From contig NW_019029066.1 in NCBI RefSeq assembly GCF_002105155.1, forward strand, positions 1 to 64,000: a stretch of 64,000 nt of DNA, read 5' to 3'. Numbering within the stretch: position 1 is the stretch's first letter; each line of letters opens with the position of its first letter. This stretch comes from Lobosporangium transversale (taxonomy: Eukaryota > Mortierellomycota > Mortierellomycetes > Mortierellales > Mortierellaceae). The position numbers and the translations under genes were made by a program. Below, piece by piece: positions 24,457 through 36,766 of the stretch. The notes under the pieces are model-generated. The model saw only the letters and a program-made list of their open reading frames with translations. It did no database searches and had not been told where the DNA came from.

Positions 24457-25965
24457 ATGCCTCGATTCCTCAAGTCTGGAAAGGCACGTGATCTAGAATG
24501 AGAAAGAGAACCATTTCGAAAAAGAGCGGAATGGATTTAGGGCGTGGAAGAAAGAGGCATATTGCAATGGATTAGCGGTATCCATCGATCATGACATCTA
24601 TCACTAACAACCGTCAAAATCCACTACCGGAATCTGTCATTAATAGGTTGTCGTTATCCTTAATGGCCGTTACGCTGGCAAGAAGGCCGTCATCGTGAAA
24701 AATAGCAAACCAACAACTCTTGGACTTTCTTCTTTTTTTTTTTTTTTTTTTTTTTTTGCATGCATGCAGTGCATGTGGAGTTCAATTCAACCTTGAGATG
24801 GTAAAACCAGGAAGTTTACAGGGTTTTCAGGACCAGGATAACTTGACTTTTTGTTTTATCTCAGGAGTCGTACAGAGGATCAGATTTAAACAATTTTTTT
24901 GTTCGATGGAAACACTTGCGGATCAATATTCACTAGAAACTTTGGACAAAGTCAATAACTATTTCAAGGATAACTGAAATCATCAGTAATACGAAATTTA
25001 TCCGAAAACAGCCATAAAAGTTAAACACATCACTCTAATACTCTGGGAAGTGTCTGAGTAATCGTTAACAAAAGGATTATATATCATTGATCAACATCTG
25101 TCGCAAAAAAAAAAAAAAAAAAAAAAAAAAAAGAAACAATAGGGACTATAGAACTAGTCAACTCATGGGAGGCGATAGCTCAAAAAGCTCATTAACCAGG
25201 AATCTTAACTTGGATATTATGGACTTTATATTATCTATATTTTTATCTTCATTTTCATCGCCTGTTTCCTCGCATTGGAAGCATGTGTGTGTATTCGTAT
25301 GACCTATGCTTGTTTTGCTTTATGTTTTTTTTTTTTTTGTTTGCTTTGCTTTTCCTATAATTACATATCGATGAAGGCTCCAAGGAACGCGGCTACGGAC
25401 ATGCCATTGTTGCCGGTGTCGAGCGCTACCCTCTCAAGATCACCAAGAACATGGGCAAGAAGCGCGTTGCTAAGCGCTCCAAGGTCAAGCCTTTCATTAA
25501 AGTCGTTAACTACAACCATGTCATGCCCACTCGGTAATTCACTTTGAACGCAATACAGCGTCAATTTTAATTTTTAATGAACCATTATATTATAGGATCA
25601 AAGGAAAGGAATGGAGAAAGAACAGGAAAAAAAAAAAAAAAAAAAAAAACTGGAAGAGAACAGAACTGACATTGTTACGAGTTCCCATTGTATACAAAAT
25701 CGACTGTAATACTAGCTATGGCTTGGAGTTGGAGTCTTTGAAATCTGCTGTTACCGTTGACTCCTTCAAGGAGCCCTCTCAACGTGAGGAGGCTAAGAAG
25801 GCCATCAAGAAGCTCTTCGAGGAGAGGTAGGTCTCAAGATCCATATACTAAAATATATATCTTCATTTATTTATTAAGAATCTCTTACAAACACATTTTC
25901 TTTTTTTGTTTTTCAGATACAACAGTGGCAAGAACAAATGGTTCTTTACCAAGCTCCGCTTCTAA
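24457..25965 (+). CDS. RPL27: 60S ribosomal protein eL27 (RPL27), with non-canonical introns
   Basis: Exons 24457-24483, 24647-24701, 25365-25533, 25716-25826 and 25917-25965 give exactly 136 residues, the family length. Conserved pieces: [61 protein letters not shown] and [13 protein letters not shown]. Intron 1 can only be joined in frame with a GC donor (AAG|GCACGT...AATAG). Intron 2 (24702-25364, 663 nt) has no usable GT or AG; the junction that restores [10 protein letters not shown] is AT...AC (GTGAAAA|ATAGC...AATTAC|ATATCGATG). Introns 3 and 4 are GT-AG. The C-terminal KWFF.KLRF is intact, so the gene looks functional. Intron 2 also contains poly-T and poly-A tracts. Confidence 0.92.
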
Positions 25966-27231
25966 ACGATCTCGACATTTTAATGAGCTCCCCCCCATCC
26001 ACAATAAAGTGACGGATCGTTATCCAGAACTGTTTTTAAGACTTTCAGAAGGAAATTAAACGACGCACAGCATCTGATAGAAAGGAGGATGTAATGCTTC
26101 TTTACTAAAGAGGTGGTTATTAAGCTAAAAGGATACCTCGATTACTCGATTGCGCTACACACAGTCGTATGGTATTCAGGCATTTGCGTAAACATGTTTT
26201 TTCCTTCCGACTAAAATGTGTCTGGGCTAGCTGCCCAACTGAGATTGAGGATGATTTATTAAGGGTTGTGTATCATTGCGAAGCGTCAAAGATTGATCAT
26301 TGCCCTAAAAGAGAGAGAGACATGGACTGTGGAGTGTGATGTGGTGTAGTGCAAAAGTGTATTTATAATAGAGGCCACTGAATGGTTATTTATTAATATA
26401 CAATCCAATCCAGAGGCGGAGCAGACAATCACTCTTATTTTATTTTGGAGATGTAACCATGCATGCACCATACTGCAACACTGCAAACGCACAACTGCAG
26501 CTTCTCTTTTAGTTACAAATAGAACCTGGAAAAAGAATGAAAGAAATAGACAAAAACGCTCTCTTTCTCTTTTTGCTTTCTCCTGCATTCAACTCTCTGT
26601 CGTCCTCCTCTCTGTTCTCCCTGGAGGTGGACAGTTTACTTCACTTCTCTTTCTATGTGTGTGAGTGCTGTCTATTTTTCTCATTTCTCTTTGTCTGGTC
26701 TATTTGTCCAGTTCTCTGTCTGTTTACCAATCTAAGAAAACGCAGGCAGATCACTTTTATTGAATCTCCATATCCCATATTTCATATTTCCTCCAGTATC
26801 CACACATCCATAGTCCATCGTTCATTGCCTCTCTGTTTGGGTCTTACTATTTTTACTCAGACAGTCAATCCCGTCATCATTTCTCCTTTCCATTCACCAT
26901 CCATCTTTCTTTGCCATCGCATCCTGATCCCTCTTTTTGATCCCCTTCTTCTCCTTCTCACTCTTCCGCTCCCCTTCCCCCTTTGTGGTTGGTTGGGCAC
27001 TGACTGGCATACTTGCTCGCTCTTTTTTCTTGCCACAAATAACAATCAATTGTCCTCTCTCTCTCTTTTTCTCCTGTGCTCCCTTCCCTTTCACATTTTA
27101 GAAACGTAACGGTTCCTTTTTTTTTATTCAAGCTCCTACCCTTCCCTTTTCTTTCATATCCTTCTTTCTCTTATCCTTTCCTTCCCATCCTTTTCCCATC
27201 CCACAGAGTATAGTTTAGCATAGAGTGTATC
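25966..27231. other. Intergenic and long pyrimidine-rich leader upstream of B56
   Basis: No gene supported. About 26560-27200 is strongly C/T-rich on the plus strand and open in one frame for 190 codons. Composition and position suggest a promoter/5' leader of the B56 gene rather than coding sequence. Confidence 0.45.
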
Positions 27232-27549
27232 ATGAAAGGCCTCAAAGGTGTTCTTTCTAGGACAAAGTCATCCAATAACTCCGATAACAAGAAGGGAAGG
27301 GGCAACGCCTCTGTCTCGCCATCAGGCGCACCCAATGATATCGTCAAGGCTTCGGGTCAGCAACAGCCTACTCACTCTAACACTAGCAACGGGCAATCCG
27401 AGAGTAGTGGAGATTCTGCTGCTGTTCTTTCCCAGAATGCCAGTGGTAGTACGTTCAACCTTCATAATCTTCATAGCAAGAACAATAATCCAGACCATTT
27501 TAACGTAGCTGCAACCAACGACCTGCAGCAACAACAGCAACAGCAGCAG

Positions 27550-27593
<44 letters not shown>

Positions 27594-27796
27594 ACAACTG
27601 CTACAGCAACAACAACAACAGCAGCCAGCTTTAAACCTGAACCAGATACAACAACAACAATTTTACCAGCAACAACCGCAACCGCAGCAACAGCATGACC
27701 GAAATAACCCTCCTACGATTGTGATCATGAATACCGAAGCTGTATGTTACTCAACAGTAAACGCATTTCCAGAGCTCGCATCAATTCTATTCCTTG

Positions 27797-27830
<34 letters not shown>

Positions 27831-29802
27831 GTTATTTCCCCTTTTTTAGGTCCCTTTTCTCTTGTCTGTGAAAAAGTCTTTGTCTACGTTGGCACTGACC
27901 TCGTTTCTCTCTCACTTTGCTTTTGCTTCTTCCTTCTCCATGATCAACCCGATCATAGCCCAGACATTATCTACAAGAAGCATTGGTCTCTAGTTCGCCA
28001 TCCCCTGGTAGCCCTGCAGGACAATTTAACAAAATAACTGGCGAAAAAGAGATCCCAAAAAGTGGACCTATCAATAGGATGAAAAATGCACCCAAGGATG
28101 CCATTCCGATCAGCAAAACGCCCCGTCGACAACGCTCATCTCGGTTTCATGTGACAGAGCGTGTCACCTTGGAAAGATTGGAAGCACTAGATGGCAAGTA
28201 TCTCGAAAAGAAGTTGAAACGGGGACATTTCAAACGGACGAGTGCAACTCAAAAGTAAATTCATACTAGCAAGTTCTGATCGTTCTTACTATTTCGTTTT
28301 GTTATTTTTGTTACTTGGATTGATATAGAAGTGGCGCAGATAGACCGACAGGAGTTATTCTTGAAGAAAATTGCCCAGTGCACAGTCATCTTTGATTTTA
28401 ATGATGCTTCTTCAGAGCTCACAGGCAAAGAAATTAAACGCCAGGCATTAATTGAGATTCTGGACTATATCACTAACAATCGAGGCGTTATTACGGAGCC
28501 AGTCTATCCAGCTGTGATCAACATGGTGCGTTTTTTGTTATAAAGAATGTATGGATATAACGTGGTTTGACTTTTGATCTGACACAGAAAATCTTCTTCT
28601 TCAAAGTTTGCAATAAATCTCTTCAGGACAATACCCCCGCAAGTCAATCCATCTGGTGATGCCTTTGATCCTGAAGAGGATGAGCCGGTGCTGGAACTGG
28701 CTTGGCCACATCTTCAGATTGTCTACGAATTTTTCCTCCGCTTCATCGAGTCTCAGGAATTTAACACAAACATGGCGAAAAAGTATATTGACCATCATTT
28801 CATTCTCCAAGTATGATACTATATTGCCACCAGTCCGTTGATCTTCATGTATAGCTCTTGAACGAGCAGCAAGTTAGTTTATTATTACTAATTTCATTTT
28901 TTTGTTTTTATTTTTAACAGTTGTTGGAGCTGTTTGACAGTGAAGATCCACGTGAGCGTGATTTTTTAAAGACAACTCTTCATCGTATCTATGGCAAATT
29001 TCTCAACTTGCGGGCATTCATCCGACGATCAATCAACAACGTCTTCTTTCAGTTCATTTATGAAAAAGAAAGACACAATGGCATTGCAGAGCTCCTTGAA
29101 ATTTTGGGGAGGTAACAAAGCATATGAGTGAACTCCAAAAAAAAAAAAAAAAAAAAAAGTGCAGTGGAGCAAAGCAAATGATAGTTCTGTGTTACGATAA
29201 TTAATTTTTGCGTAATTCGTTTTGCCTCTCTGAATCTGTGGCGCCTTGTACCACCAACAGCATCATTAACGGGTTTGCTCTGCCTTTGAAGGAAGAGCAT
29301 AAGACATTCTTGACCAAAGTTTTGTTGCCTTTACACAAGGTGAAATCATTGACACTCTATCATCCGCAGTTAGCCTACTGCGTAGTCCAGTTCTTGGAGA
29401 AAGATCCGACATTAACAGAGGAGGTATGGTCATGGAATTGGAAATGTCAACGGCGAACGCCCGATACATGACAAATTACTATTATTTTTCAAGGATATAA
29501 AAGAATCTACTTAATTATTCATTAATTGTCACATTCTTTTTTTTTTTTTTTTTTTTTTTTTTTTCTCATGTAGGTGATCCATGGATTACTACGGTTTTGG
29601 CCCAAAGTGAACAGTCCAAAGGAAGTCATGTTCTTGAACGAAATCGAGGAAATCTTGGATGTGATCGAGCCACTTGAGTTTGTTAAAATTGAAGGACCTT
29701 TGTTTACACAAATTGCACGATGTGTTTCCAGCCCGCACTTCCAGGTAACATTGGAGTAACTATGTTTACGTTTATTAACCTTCTTGTTATTTTAATTTAA
29801 CC

Positions 29803-29835
<33 letters not shown>

Positions 29836-30772
29836 GTTGCTGAAAGAGCATTGTATTATTGGAATAACGAGTATATTGTCAACCTGATCCACGACAATGC
29901 AAATGAAATCCTTCCGATCATGTTCCAATCGCTTTATAAAAACTCCAAAACACACTGGAACAGGTAATTTCATCCTTGGTATTATTTTACCATTTTGTTG
30001 TATCATATCATATGTTTGATAAATAACCAGATTAATAAATTATTGTATTCTCTTAAACTAGAACAATCCATGGTCTCGTTTTCAATGCATTGAAGCTGTT
30101 CATGGACGCAACCCCTAAACTATTTGAAGAATGCACAAATCATTATCGTCAGGCCCGTCAAGAGTAAGTCGCATGATCTCTGCTCACAATGAAAAGAATA
30201 AACGACGAGAACAAATTTTGACATATATTTGATGATATGTATAGCGATCGAAAACGAATGCTGGAGAGAGAAGAGCTTTGGCAGCGGCTAGAACAGAAGG
30301 CAGCGGATAACTATGATACTTTGAAAGCACAAGGAGCCGTTACTACCGCGCCGCCTCCTGTGCCCCTTGCTTCCACAGAAATAAGCTTGGCGCCACTATG
30401 TAAGATCAGAATATGCTCTGCGCAACTCTATATTTCTTCCATTGCCATTTCTGAATGAGCATATAGCATGGATATCTACAGCTTTCTTTTTTACTGACAC
30501 AAAATATGTCATAACAACAAATAGCTTCAGATGAACAAGATGACTTGGCGGACATGGCAGTAGATGATGATGGTAGTGTGGGTGGTGTGGACCAAGATTT
30601 GTATAGTGGTGAATTGCAAACGTTTGAGAATAATGGCGCAGGATTCCATCAATTCCGCCGGAAATCAATTATCCCTGTAGATGAAACTGTATTGACAGAA
30701 CTTTCCCGTCACCGAAGTTTGGATGAGATGCTGGATATGGGTCAGTCAGCATCAAACACTGTCCATGATTAA
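27232..30772 (+). CDS. RTS1: PP2A regulatory subunit B56 (B', yeast Rts1)
   Basis: Eleven exons: 27232-27741, 27959-28241, 28329-28525, 28607-28810, 28921-29111, 29261-29423, 29574-29744, 29836-29963, 30062-30163, 30245-30399 and 30525-30772; 783 residues. The N-terminal 170 residues are low-complexity with a long Gln tract (27523-27630). The HEAT-like B56 core is strongly conserved: [65 protein letters not shown]-like [13 protein letters not shown], and [14 protein letters not shown]56 directs PP2A to substrates in cell-cycle, cohesion and stress control. The exon 2 donor is uncertain: GTAAAT at 28255 would break the frame, whereas GTGCAA at 28242 keeps it. Several introns end in long poly-T followed by AG. 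Confidence 0.95.
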
Positions 30773-30935
30773 AGATGTCCCATACGGGGTAACTTCAGGA
30801 CCCTTGTATGTTCGCTATGTTGTCCTCTCCCTATTTTTAATCTCTCCTGATCATCCTGTGTCAGGACAGAGAAGGCTATCAGGGAGAGGCGAATGGCGTT
30901 ACGTGTGGGAGATACTCTACCATACTGTAGAGATA

Positions 30936-30972
<37 letters not shown>

Positions 30973-31048
30973 TGAGATGGAGAACAGAGGAACTACAAGG
31001 AAAAAGGACAGATTGGAAAACTAGCACAGACTGCCCGTCGTTAGCTCA

Positions 31049-31089
<41 letters not shown>

Positions 31090-31510
31090 AAATATGACAA
31101 TGGGATCTGTCACAAATAGACGGCACCTCAAAAATAATAAATTAAAAAATAGAATAAAAAAACCATTTTCTCAAGCACGTTCCCTTGTACGTCATGGACA
31201 TGACAACGGAAGCGATCCGTGGGTCATGTCTTGAGTACTGAACATGAACTCTCTCCTGCCCCTGACTTTCAGTTTATCAAAACATGCATGATCACCTAGA
31301 TCTACGAATTGACTCCTTTTTTTCATGTTTATTTTGACATGTGAGGATAAAGGGGGCCACACAATGGGATGAGGATGCTTCTACATTCATTCTTTATTTC
31401 ATTCATTTATTCATTCTTTCTTTACTTTCAAGCTCTATCTTTTTTTTATCTGACGACATAGACCATTCAAACAGAGCACATAAACTTTCAATTCACAGGA
31501 CTAAAATAAT
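30773..31510. other. Intergenic with paired poly-A and poly-T tracts
   Basis: Poly-A at about 30938-30970 and poly-T at about 31053-31085 could pair as a hairpin around an 80-bp loop. No gene is seen. The part next to 31511 is the likely promoter of the TBC gene. Confidence 0.5.
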
Positions 31511-34500
31511 ATGATCATCAAGCCTTTGCCCTGTCCCTCCACGGATCCAGACAATGTCGTCTGGCAGGATGACGAAGCCAACCACCGCTTCCTCCTCCAG
31601 ACACGCTCCATACCACTACTCTCGGCTCAGCAGATCAAGAAACTTCGACGGCTCTCTTTGGGGTTTGTTAGCAGCATAGGGGCTGCATCCAGTACAGGTG
31701 ATTCACAAAAACCGTTATCACCAGCCTCACCTTCACTGACTCTGCCAACGTTGCATGAGCAGGCTCTGCCAGAAGAGACCAAAGATGATCAGAAGCTGCG
31801 CCCGAATGAACAACAACAGGCATCTTCGGCAACCGTCAGTACCTCTTCGTTCAGGAGATTGTTTCCACGTACGACATCACAATCATCGCTATCGACGATA
31901 ACAAATCCTACATCTACATCTACGTCCACATCTGCATCTTTATCAATGTCTGAACGTCGTGCATCTTTTGGCCATAGAGCAAGCATGAGTCTAAATTCTG
32001 CTGGAGATTTCCTTTTCAACAGCCTTGTCGAAAATGTCCAGAAAGGGACGTCAGCTACTCAAAAATCACTTCGTCAGCTTCCTTCTTTGAATAGATCTGT
32101 ATCATCATCATTAGGAAGCACATTTTCATTATCATCGATTGCAACCAAAATCCCGACTTCTAATGCATTAGAAAAGATGATCCATTCAGTGCGACAAGAA
32201 GAGCAGAATGTGTCAATGGAGGATGCTACTCATAGAATTGTCCTACAGTGTTCACATGAGAACTACGTGGTGGCTCTTGCTCTGGATGAATCTGCTATTC
32301 GAGCGGATTGGGACTGTATCCATAAGACAGTGTTCCCGAAGGTATGTGATAGTACTGATCAGTGTTGCCAGGAAAAAAAAAAAAAAAAAAAAAAAAAAAA
32401 AGCGTGCGAGTTATTAACACCTTTTCTTTTGAATTTACAGATCACAGATTTAGAATTGGATGCAGCATCAAATCGAAGAGATGAAAATGAGTCGGATAGG
32501 AAGTGGATCTATGAACTGGACAGACTCAGCGAAGCATGTTAGTTATTTACACTAAGGAGGCTTTATGCCGAAAACGTGATAATCTTCTAATTGTATCTAA
32601 CAGAGCATTGACACGACATTTTATTCTATATTATTTTTCTGCTGGCGGTTTGTAATAACAGTATCCTTAGATCATGACCAAGATAAAGCCATCATGAGCG
32701 CAGAACTTGATCGAATTTTTGGGTTTGTGAACGAAGAATTGTTGTGCTGTAAGTAGAACATATTTTTTGATTTACCTATTCTACTTTTCCATTCAACCCT
32801 TTTTCTCCTCCATTAAAAAAGGACACTATCACTTAACTTATATATATATATATATATATATTCATCTCTCGACTAGTTTACCGCTCAAGTTATATTCGAG
32901 AAGACGGCGTATTATTGACAGGACACATTGCACTTACAAAGAATTACGTATGCTGGCACAATTCTCCGATAACAGACAAGACATTGGACGCATCTGCAGT
33001 CATGTTCAACTTCAATTACGATCCAAGTTCAATTACAAGCACGAAAACAGCATACAAGGACGTTATTGCAATAGAGAACGAACATCAAGGTCAAAAAGGC
33101 TATGCTGTCGTCATTACAAGGGCCTACAAGGTAAAAAACACACGTATACAAAAAGTATTTACAGCAGCATGTCTGTTATCATTAACATTTTACAGCTTTA
33201 TTAACAATCAGATTAACAAAAATGCACTTCTGTGCATGGTTCCAATAGAGCATATTCGTTCCGACATTTCATCAACGAGAAATCTTGGATATGCTGACAC
33301 ACTTTTGCAATGCTTATATGCGACTCCTTGTTTCAAGCATAGGAGATGGCGAACCTGGTCACAACAGTCAAAAACAACAACCATCGATGGTAGAATCACA
33401 ATCTGTATCTTCTCAAGCCAAGGAGATTCCTACTATCGCTTTTTCAATCAATTCTACATCTGATCTAAAGACCTTTCAAAAGGAAGCACGCTTTCGTTCC
33501 TTATTCAGACTTCCACCATCAGAGACACCACTTGAAGAATTCATTGTGTCCTTTGAGACAAGGTTGACGGCGGATGCTCAGGAGGGTACAGTTTACATGT
33601 CCCAAAATTTCATTTGTTACATGAGTGGATCACTTACCCCAGGTATATCGACATCTGATGCATCTTCGGCTGAAATACCCACGCCGTCACTAATGGTTGT
33701 TATACCTTTGTCCGAAATTTTGGAAATTAAGCGCGAGCAGAGCTTCTCTAGCAGCAATAAGATGGGGGGAACAGGGGGGGGCCTCTTTCATTCCGCATCT
33801 AATCAACAGACACTGGCGAGCCTTATGTCCCTCGTAGGCCTACCTCAAATGGGCGTCATGATCATCCTACGGTCTCGGTTCGCTCTTTGGTTCACTCGAG
33901 CGCATGGTAGTAACCAGGAGCTGTACGATGCATTTAGTAAGGCTCTGCGAGCCACTGGGCACTCTACAGCGCTGCTCAAAACGCTCGAAACCCAAACAAG
34001 CCAGAGCATCCTTCGACGCAACCCTAGTACTACTAGTTCCATTTGGTCATCATCCCAGTCTGAGGATCATACGCTTGTGGATGAATGTGGCAACACAGAT
34101 TGTGATGGGACAGCACCGCTTCAGGTAGGACTTCAACATCTCCTTGCTATGGAACTGGAGGGCTCTGATGGAAATCTGCAGTATCCAATGACGCAGGCAA
34201 CGTTCAATAAAAAAGATCAACAGCGCGAACTGGACATTGAGAGCGCTTGGGTTGATTACTTTGCATTCTATGGCAGGGATATGTGCATGGTCAAAACTAG
34301 GAAGCTGCAAAGGCTGATCCTCGATGGTGTGAGCGAGACATTTCGTCCGCAGTTATGGATGGTGCTTTCAGGCGCCTCGTATTTTCGATCTGGCGACGAC
34401 TCTTATCGATTAAACCTTCAAGCCTGTACCGAAAAAGTCTCCTCAGTCCTAGGGGAAATTGAAAAGGATGTGATGCGAAGTATGCCAGGTCATCCTGCAT

Positions 34501-35366
34501 TCCAATCTGCTACTGGATTGGGAGCTCTTCGACGTGTTCTCTTTAGCTATTCCTGGAGAAACCCATCGATTGGGTATGCTCAATCCATGAACATAATTGC
34601 ATCAGTCTTCCTACTTCATCTCAAAGAGGAGGATGCATATTGGCTATTGGCCACTCTCTGTGAGCAGCTCTTGCCAGATTATTATTCCAAGACACTTTTT
34701 GGTGTTCAAGTCGATCAAAAAGTGTTTTCACACCTGATGGGGATATCTTTACCAGCCCTTGCTGGTCATTTTTACGCGATTGATTTCGATCAAGCCACGA
34801 TCACACTGCCATGGTTTCTCTGCTTGTTTCAATCAGCTTTCCCAGTTCCTGTAGCGACTCGAGTCTTGGATTGCTTCTTTTATGAAGGTCCCTTATTTTT
34901 GTTTATGCTTGGTTTGGCTATCCTTAAGAGTTGTCAATCGTTACTCTTACATTGTAAAAATGATGAAGAGGTTGTGATGACGATTCAGTCTTTCTTCAGG
35001 AGTTTCAAGGACCCTGAGATCCCTGAGTTGTATCGTGACAGACTAGTAGATTCGGATGAGGATGCAGATACTGATGCAGACTCGGCAGATCGTCAACAAT
35101 CTCAAAGACAAGGTCATTACCAAGCGAAAAAAGGAGAAAAGACGCTGTTGCTGCATCCAAATAGGAAAAAGGAGAGTACAGTCTTGCAAACGATGATGGG
35201 TGACAAGGAAACTTGTTCATTGAATGGTATGAGGCGGATGGACCAGTTGCTGGAAATGGCCTATGCAGACTTTTCGTTTATCACACAAAACGATGTGCAA
35301 ATGCTTCGCGACCGGTTCCGAATGACAGTTGCATCCTCTATGAATCAAAATAATACAAAATTTTGA
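31511..35366 (+). CDS. GRAM-GRAM-TBC RabGAP (Gyp2/TBC1D8-9 type)
   Basis: Exons 31511-32341, 32441-32537, 32662-32748, 32877-33130 and 33249-35366, all GT-AG, give 1128 residues. After a Ser-rich N-terminal region there are two GRAM domains, about 339-445 (ends RAYKSIFVPTFHQREILDML) and about 505-610 (RSLFRLPPSETPLEEF), which usually bind membrane lipids. The TBC domain spans about 780-1000 and has both catalytic fingers: Arg in IEKDVMRSMPGHPAF (about 827-841) and Gln in GYAQSMN (about 865). It should accelerate GTP hydrolysis by a Rab. The order matches Gyp2/MDR1 and vertebrate TBC1D8/9. The tail is acidic then basic and Gln-containing; no EF-hand is seen. The target Rab is unknown. Confidence 0.93.
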
Positions 35367-36502
35367 ACGACTAAGATGGATCGGTATTAAAAGGTTATAA
35401 AAACATCATGTACATAATACAAACTATAGTTAAAAGACAAAGCTCGAAAGGAAGCATTTGATCTGGAGCTATGACCTGGTAGTTGTTTAGATGTTATAAT
35501 GTATGCCTTGCAGCCTCGATGTATGTAGGAGTTCTTCTATAAGACACCTCCATAATTACAGTATGCAATAGTACCATCAACAAAAAAAAGGATTATCATG
35601 TTACCTCGGAGGTGAGGGTAGTGATTCTGACACTGAAAGAGGAAGCTAGTGATATAAAGGGTACAAAGAAAAGAATATGAAACTAAAACAAATCAAAGCG
35701 AAATCAGTTTTCTAAGCAATACCGATACTCCTATCTTGGAAGCAACCAAAATCTGACACTGAATGCTTCTTTTTCTTGTCAGAGATGTAGTATGTATATA
35801 CTGAAGTATTATAACATGTCTTATCGACAATAGACAGCTGTCTCGTACTCAAATGACTTTTTATTGTCTTCATGGTTGCGCCATCGCTATACGAGTTCAT
35901 ATAAGCGCATTCGTTGCACCGTGAATATGGTCGGTAATTGCGTCTATTAAAGCTTCATATACTTTGGTTCTTAATTTAAGATCACCTAAACCAGATAAAG
36001 AGTCGCTGCTAAGCATAAGCAACCGTTATTTTTTTTATTAAATTAGTGTAATTTTAAGGAGGACTTTGTAGCTGAATGTTTCTTCAACCATGGTTTTAGT
36101 ATCAATATTTCTGTACACCAGACCAGATAAACATATGCGAGCGAGTGAGAGAGATATTTTGCAATTGTAAGGAGACCGAAAGCTGTTCTAATTATTGTTA
36201 CCAGGTGGGAGCCTTTTATTAAGGTCCCGCCATGAGTGTCACAGAATGCTCTGACCTTCTGATTAAAAGTTTAAGACGGATGTGCCAGCACGTGTCGTCT
36301 ATACTTTTTGTAGAGGCACGAATAAGCTCGAATAATGAGAGCAGCGAATTGGAATATGGCACGATCCTGCGTTTTCGTGGCACGACATCATGACATCATT
36401 TATTCCAAGGGTTTTGTACTAAACTCAGTCCGACTTTCACACATCTTCCTTTTTTACTTCCTCCAACACACATACACACCCAAACACTCAAAATCACGCA
36501 CC
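35367..36502. other. Intergenic, no supported gene
   Basis: AT-rich with scattered short ORFs of no recognisable content. Near the 3' end an A/C-rich leader (CAACACACATACACACCC) precedes the small His-rich gene. Confidence 0.45.
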
Positions 36503-36766
36503 ATGGCAGACAAGAACATCAGCACACCACACCATTATGACTTTCGAGAGAGTACAGTGGCATCAACGGCCCAGAGTAAAGATCATTCCAAGGATCATAC
36601 GCATACATCCTCGCATAGTCACCAAGGGCACCAGCAACACAAGCACAAGACACATGGATCGGCGCATGCACAAGCTAACAAGAAAGAACTCCCTGCCGTG
36701 ACACTAGCCACAGGGGCAGAAGAGAACTTGGAGCATCCAGTGCATCCTGAACATGAGCATCACTGA
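36503..36766 (+). CDS. Small histidine-rich hydrophilic protein
   Basis: A single-exon ORF of 87 residues from ATG 36503, which sits in a strong start context (CGCACCATGG) after an A/C-rich leader. An AATAAA is present at about 36856, roughly 90 bp past the stop. About 17 of 87 residues are His, mostly as HSH, HTH, QHKH and C-terminal EHEHH, separated by Ser, Thr, Lys and Gln. There is no signal peptide, no membrane segment and no Cys, so the protein is probably cytosolic and disordered. Metal (Zn/Ni/Cu) binding or buffering is an inference from composition only. Not recognised as a named family; an upstream in-frame extension to 36335 lacks a good start. Confidence 0.65.
   Translation: MADKNISTPHHYDFRESTVASTAQSKDHSKDHTHTSSHSHQGHQQHKHKTHGSAHAQANKKELPAVTLATGAEENLEHPVHPEHEHH

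Noticed and set aside
24290-24990. ORF 24720-24977 and nearby short frames inside RPL27 intron 2
   Set aside because: Begin in a poly-T run and lie within the proposed intron; no independent support.
26537-27109. 190-codon ORF upstream of B56
   Set aside because: Strongly C/T-rich, no recognisable motif, and positioned as promoter/5' leader of B56.
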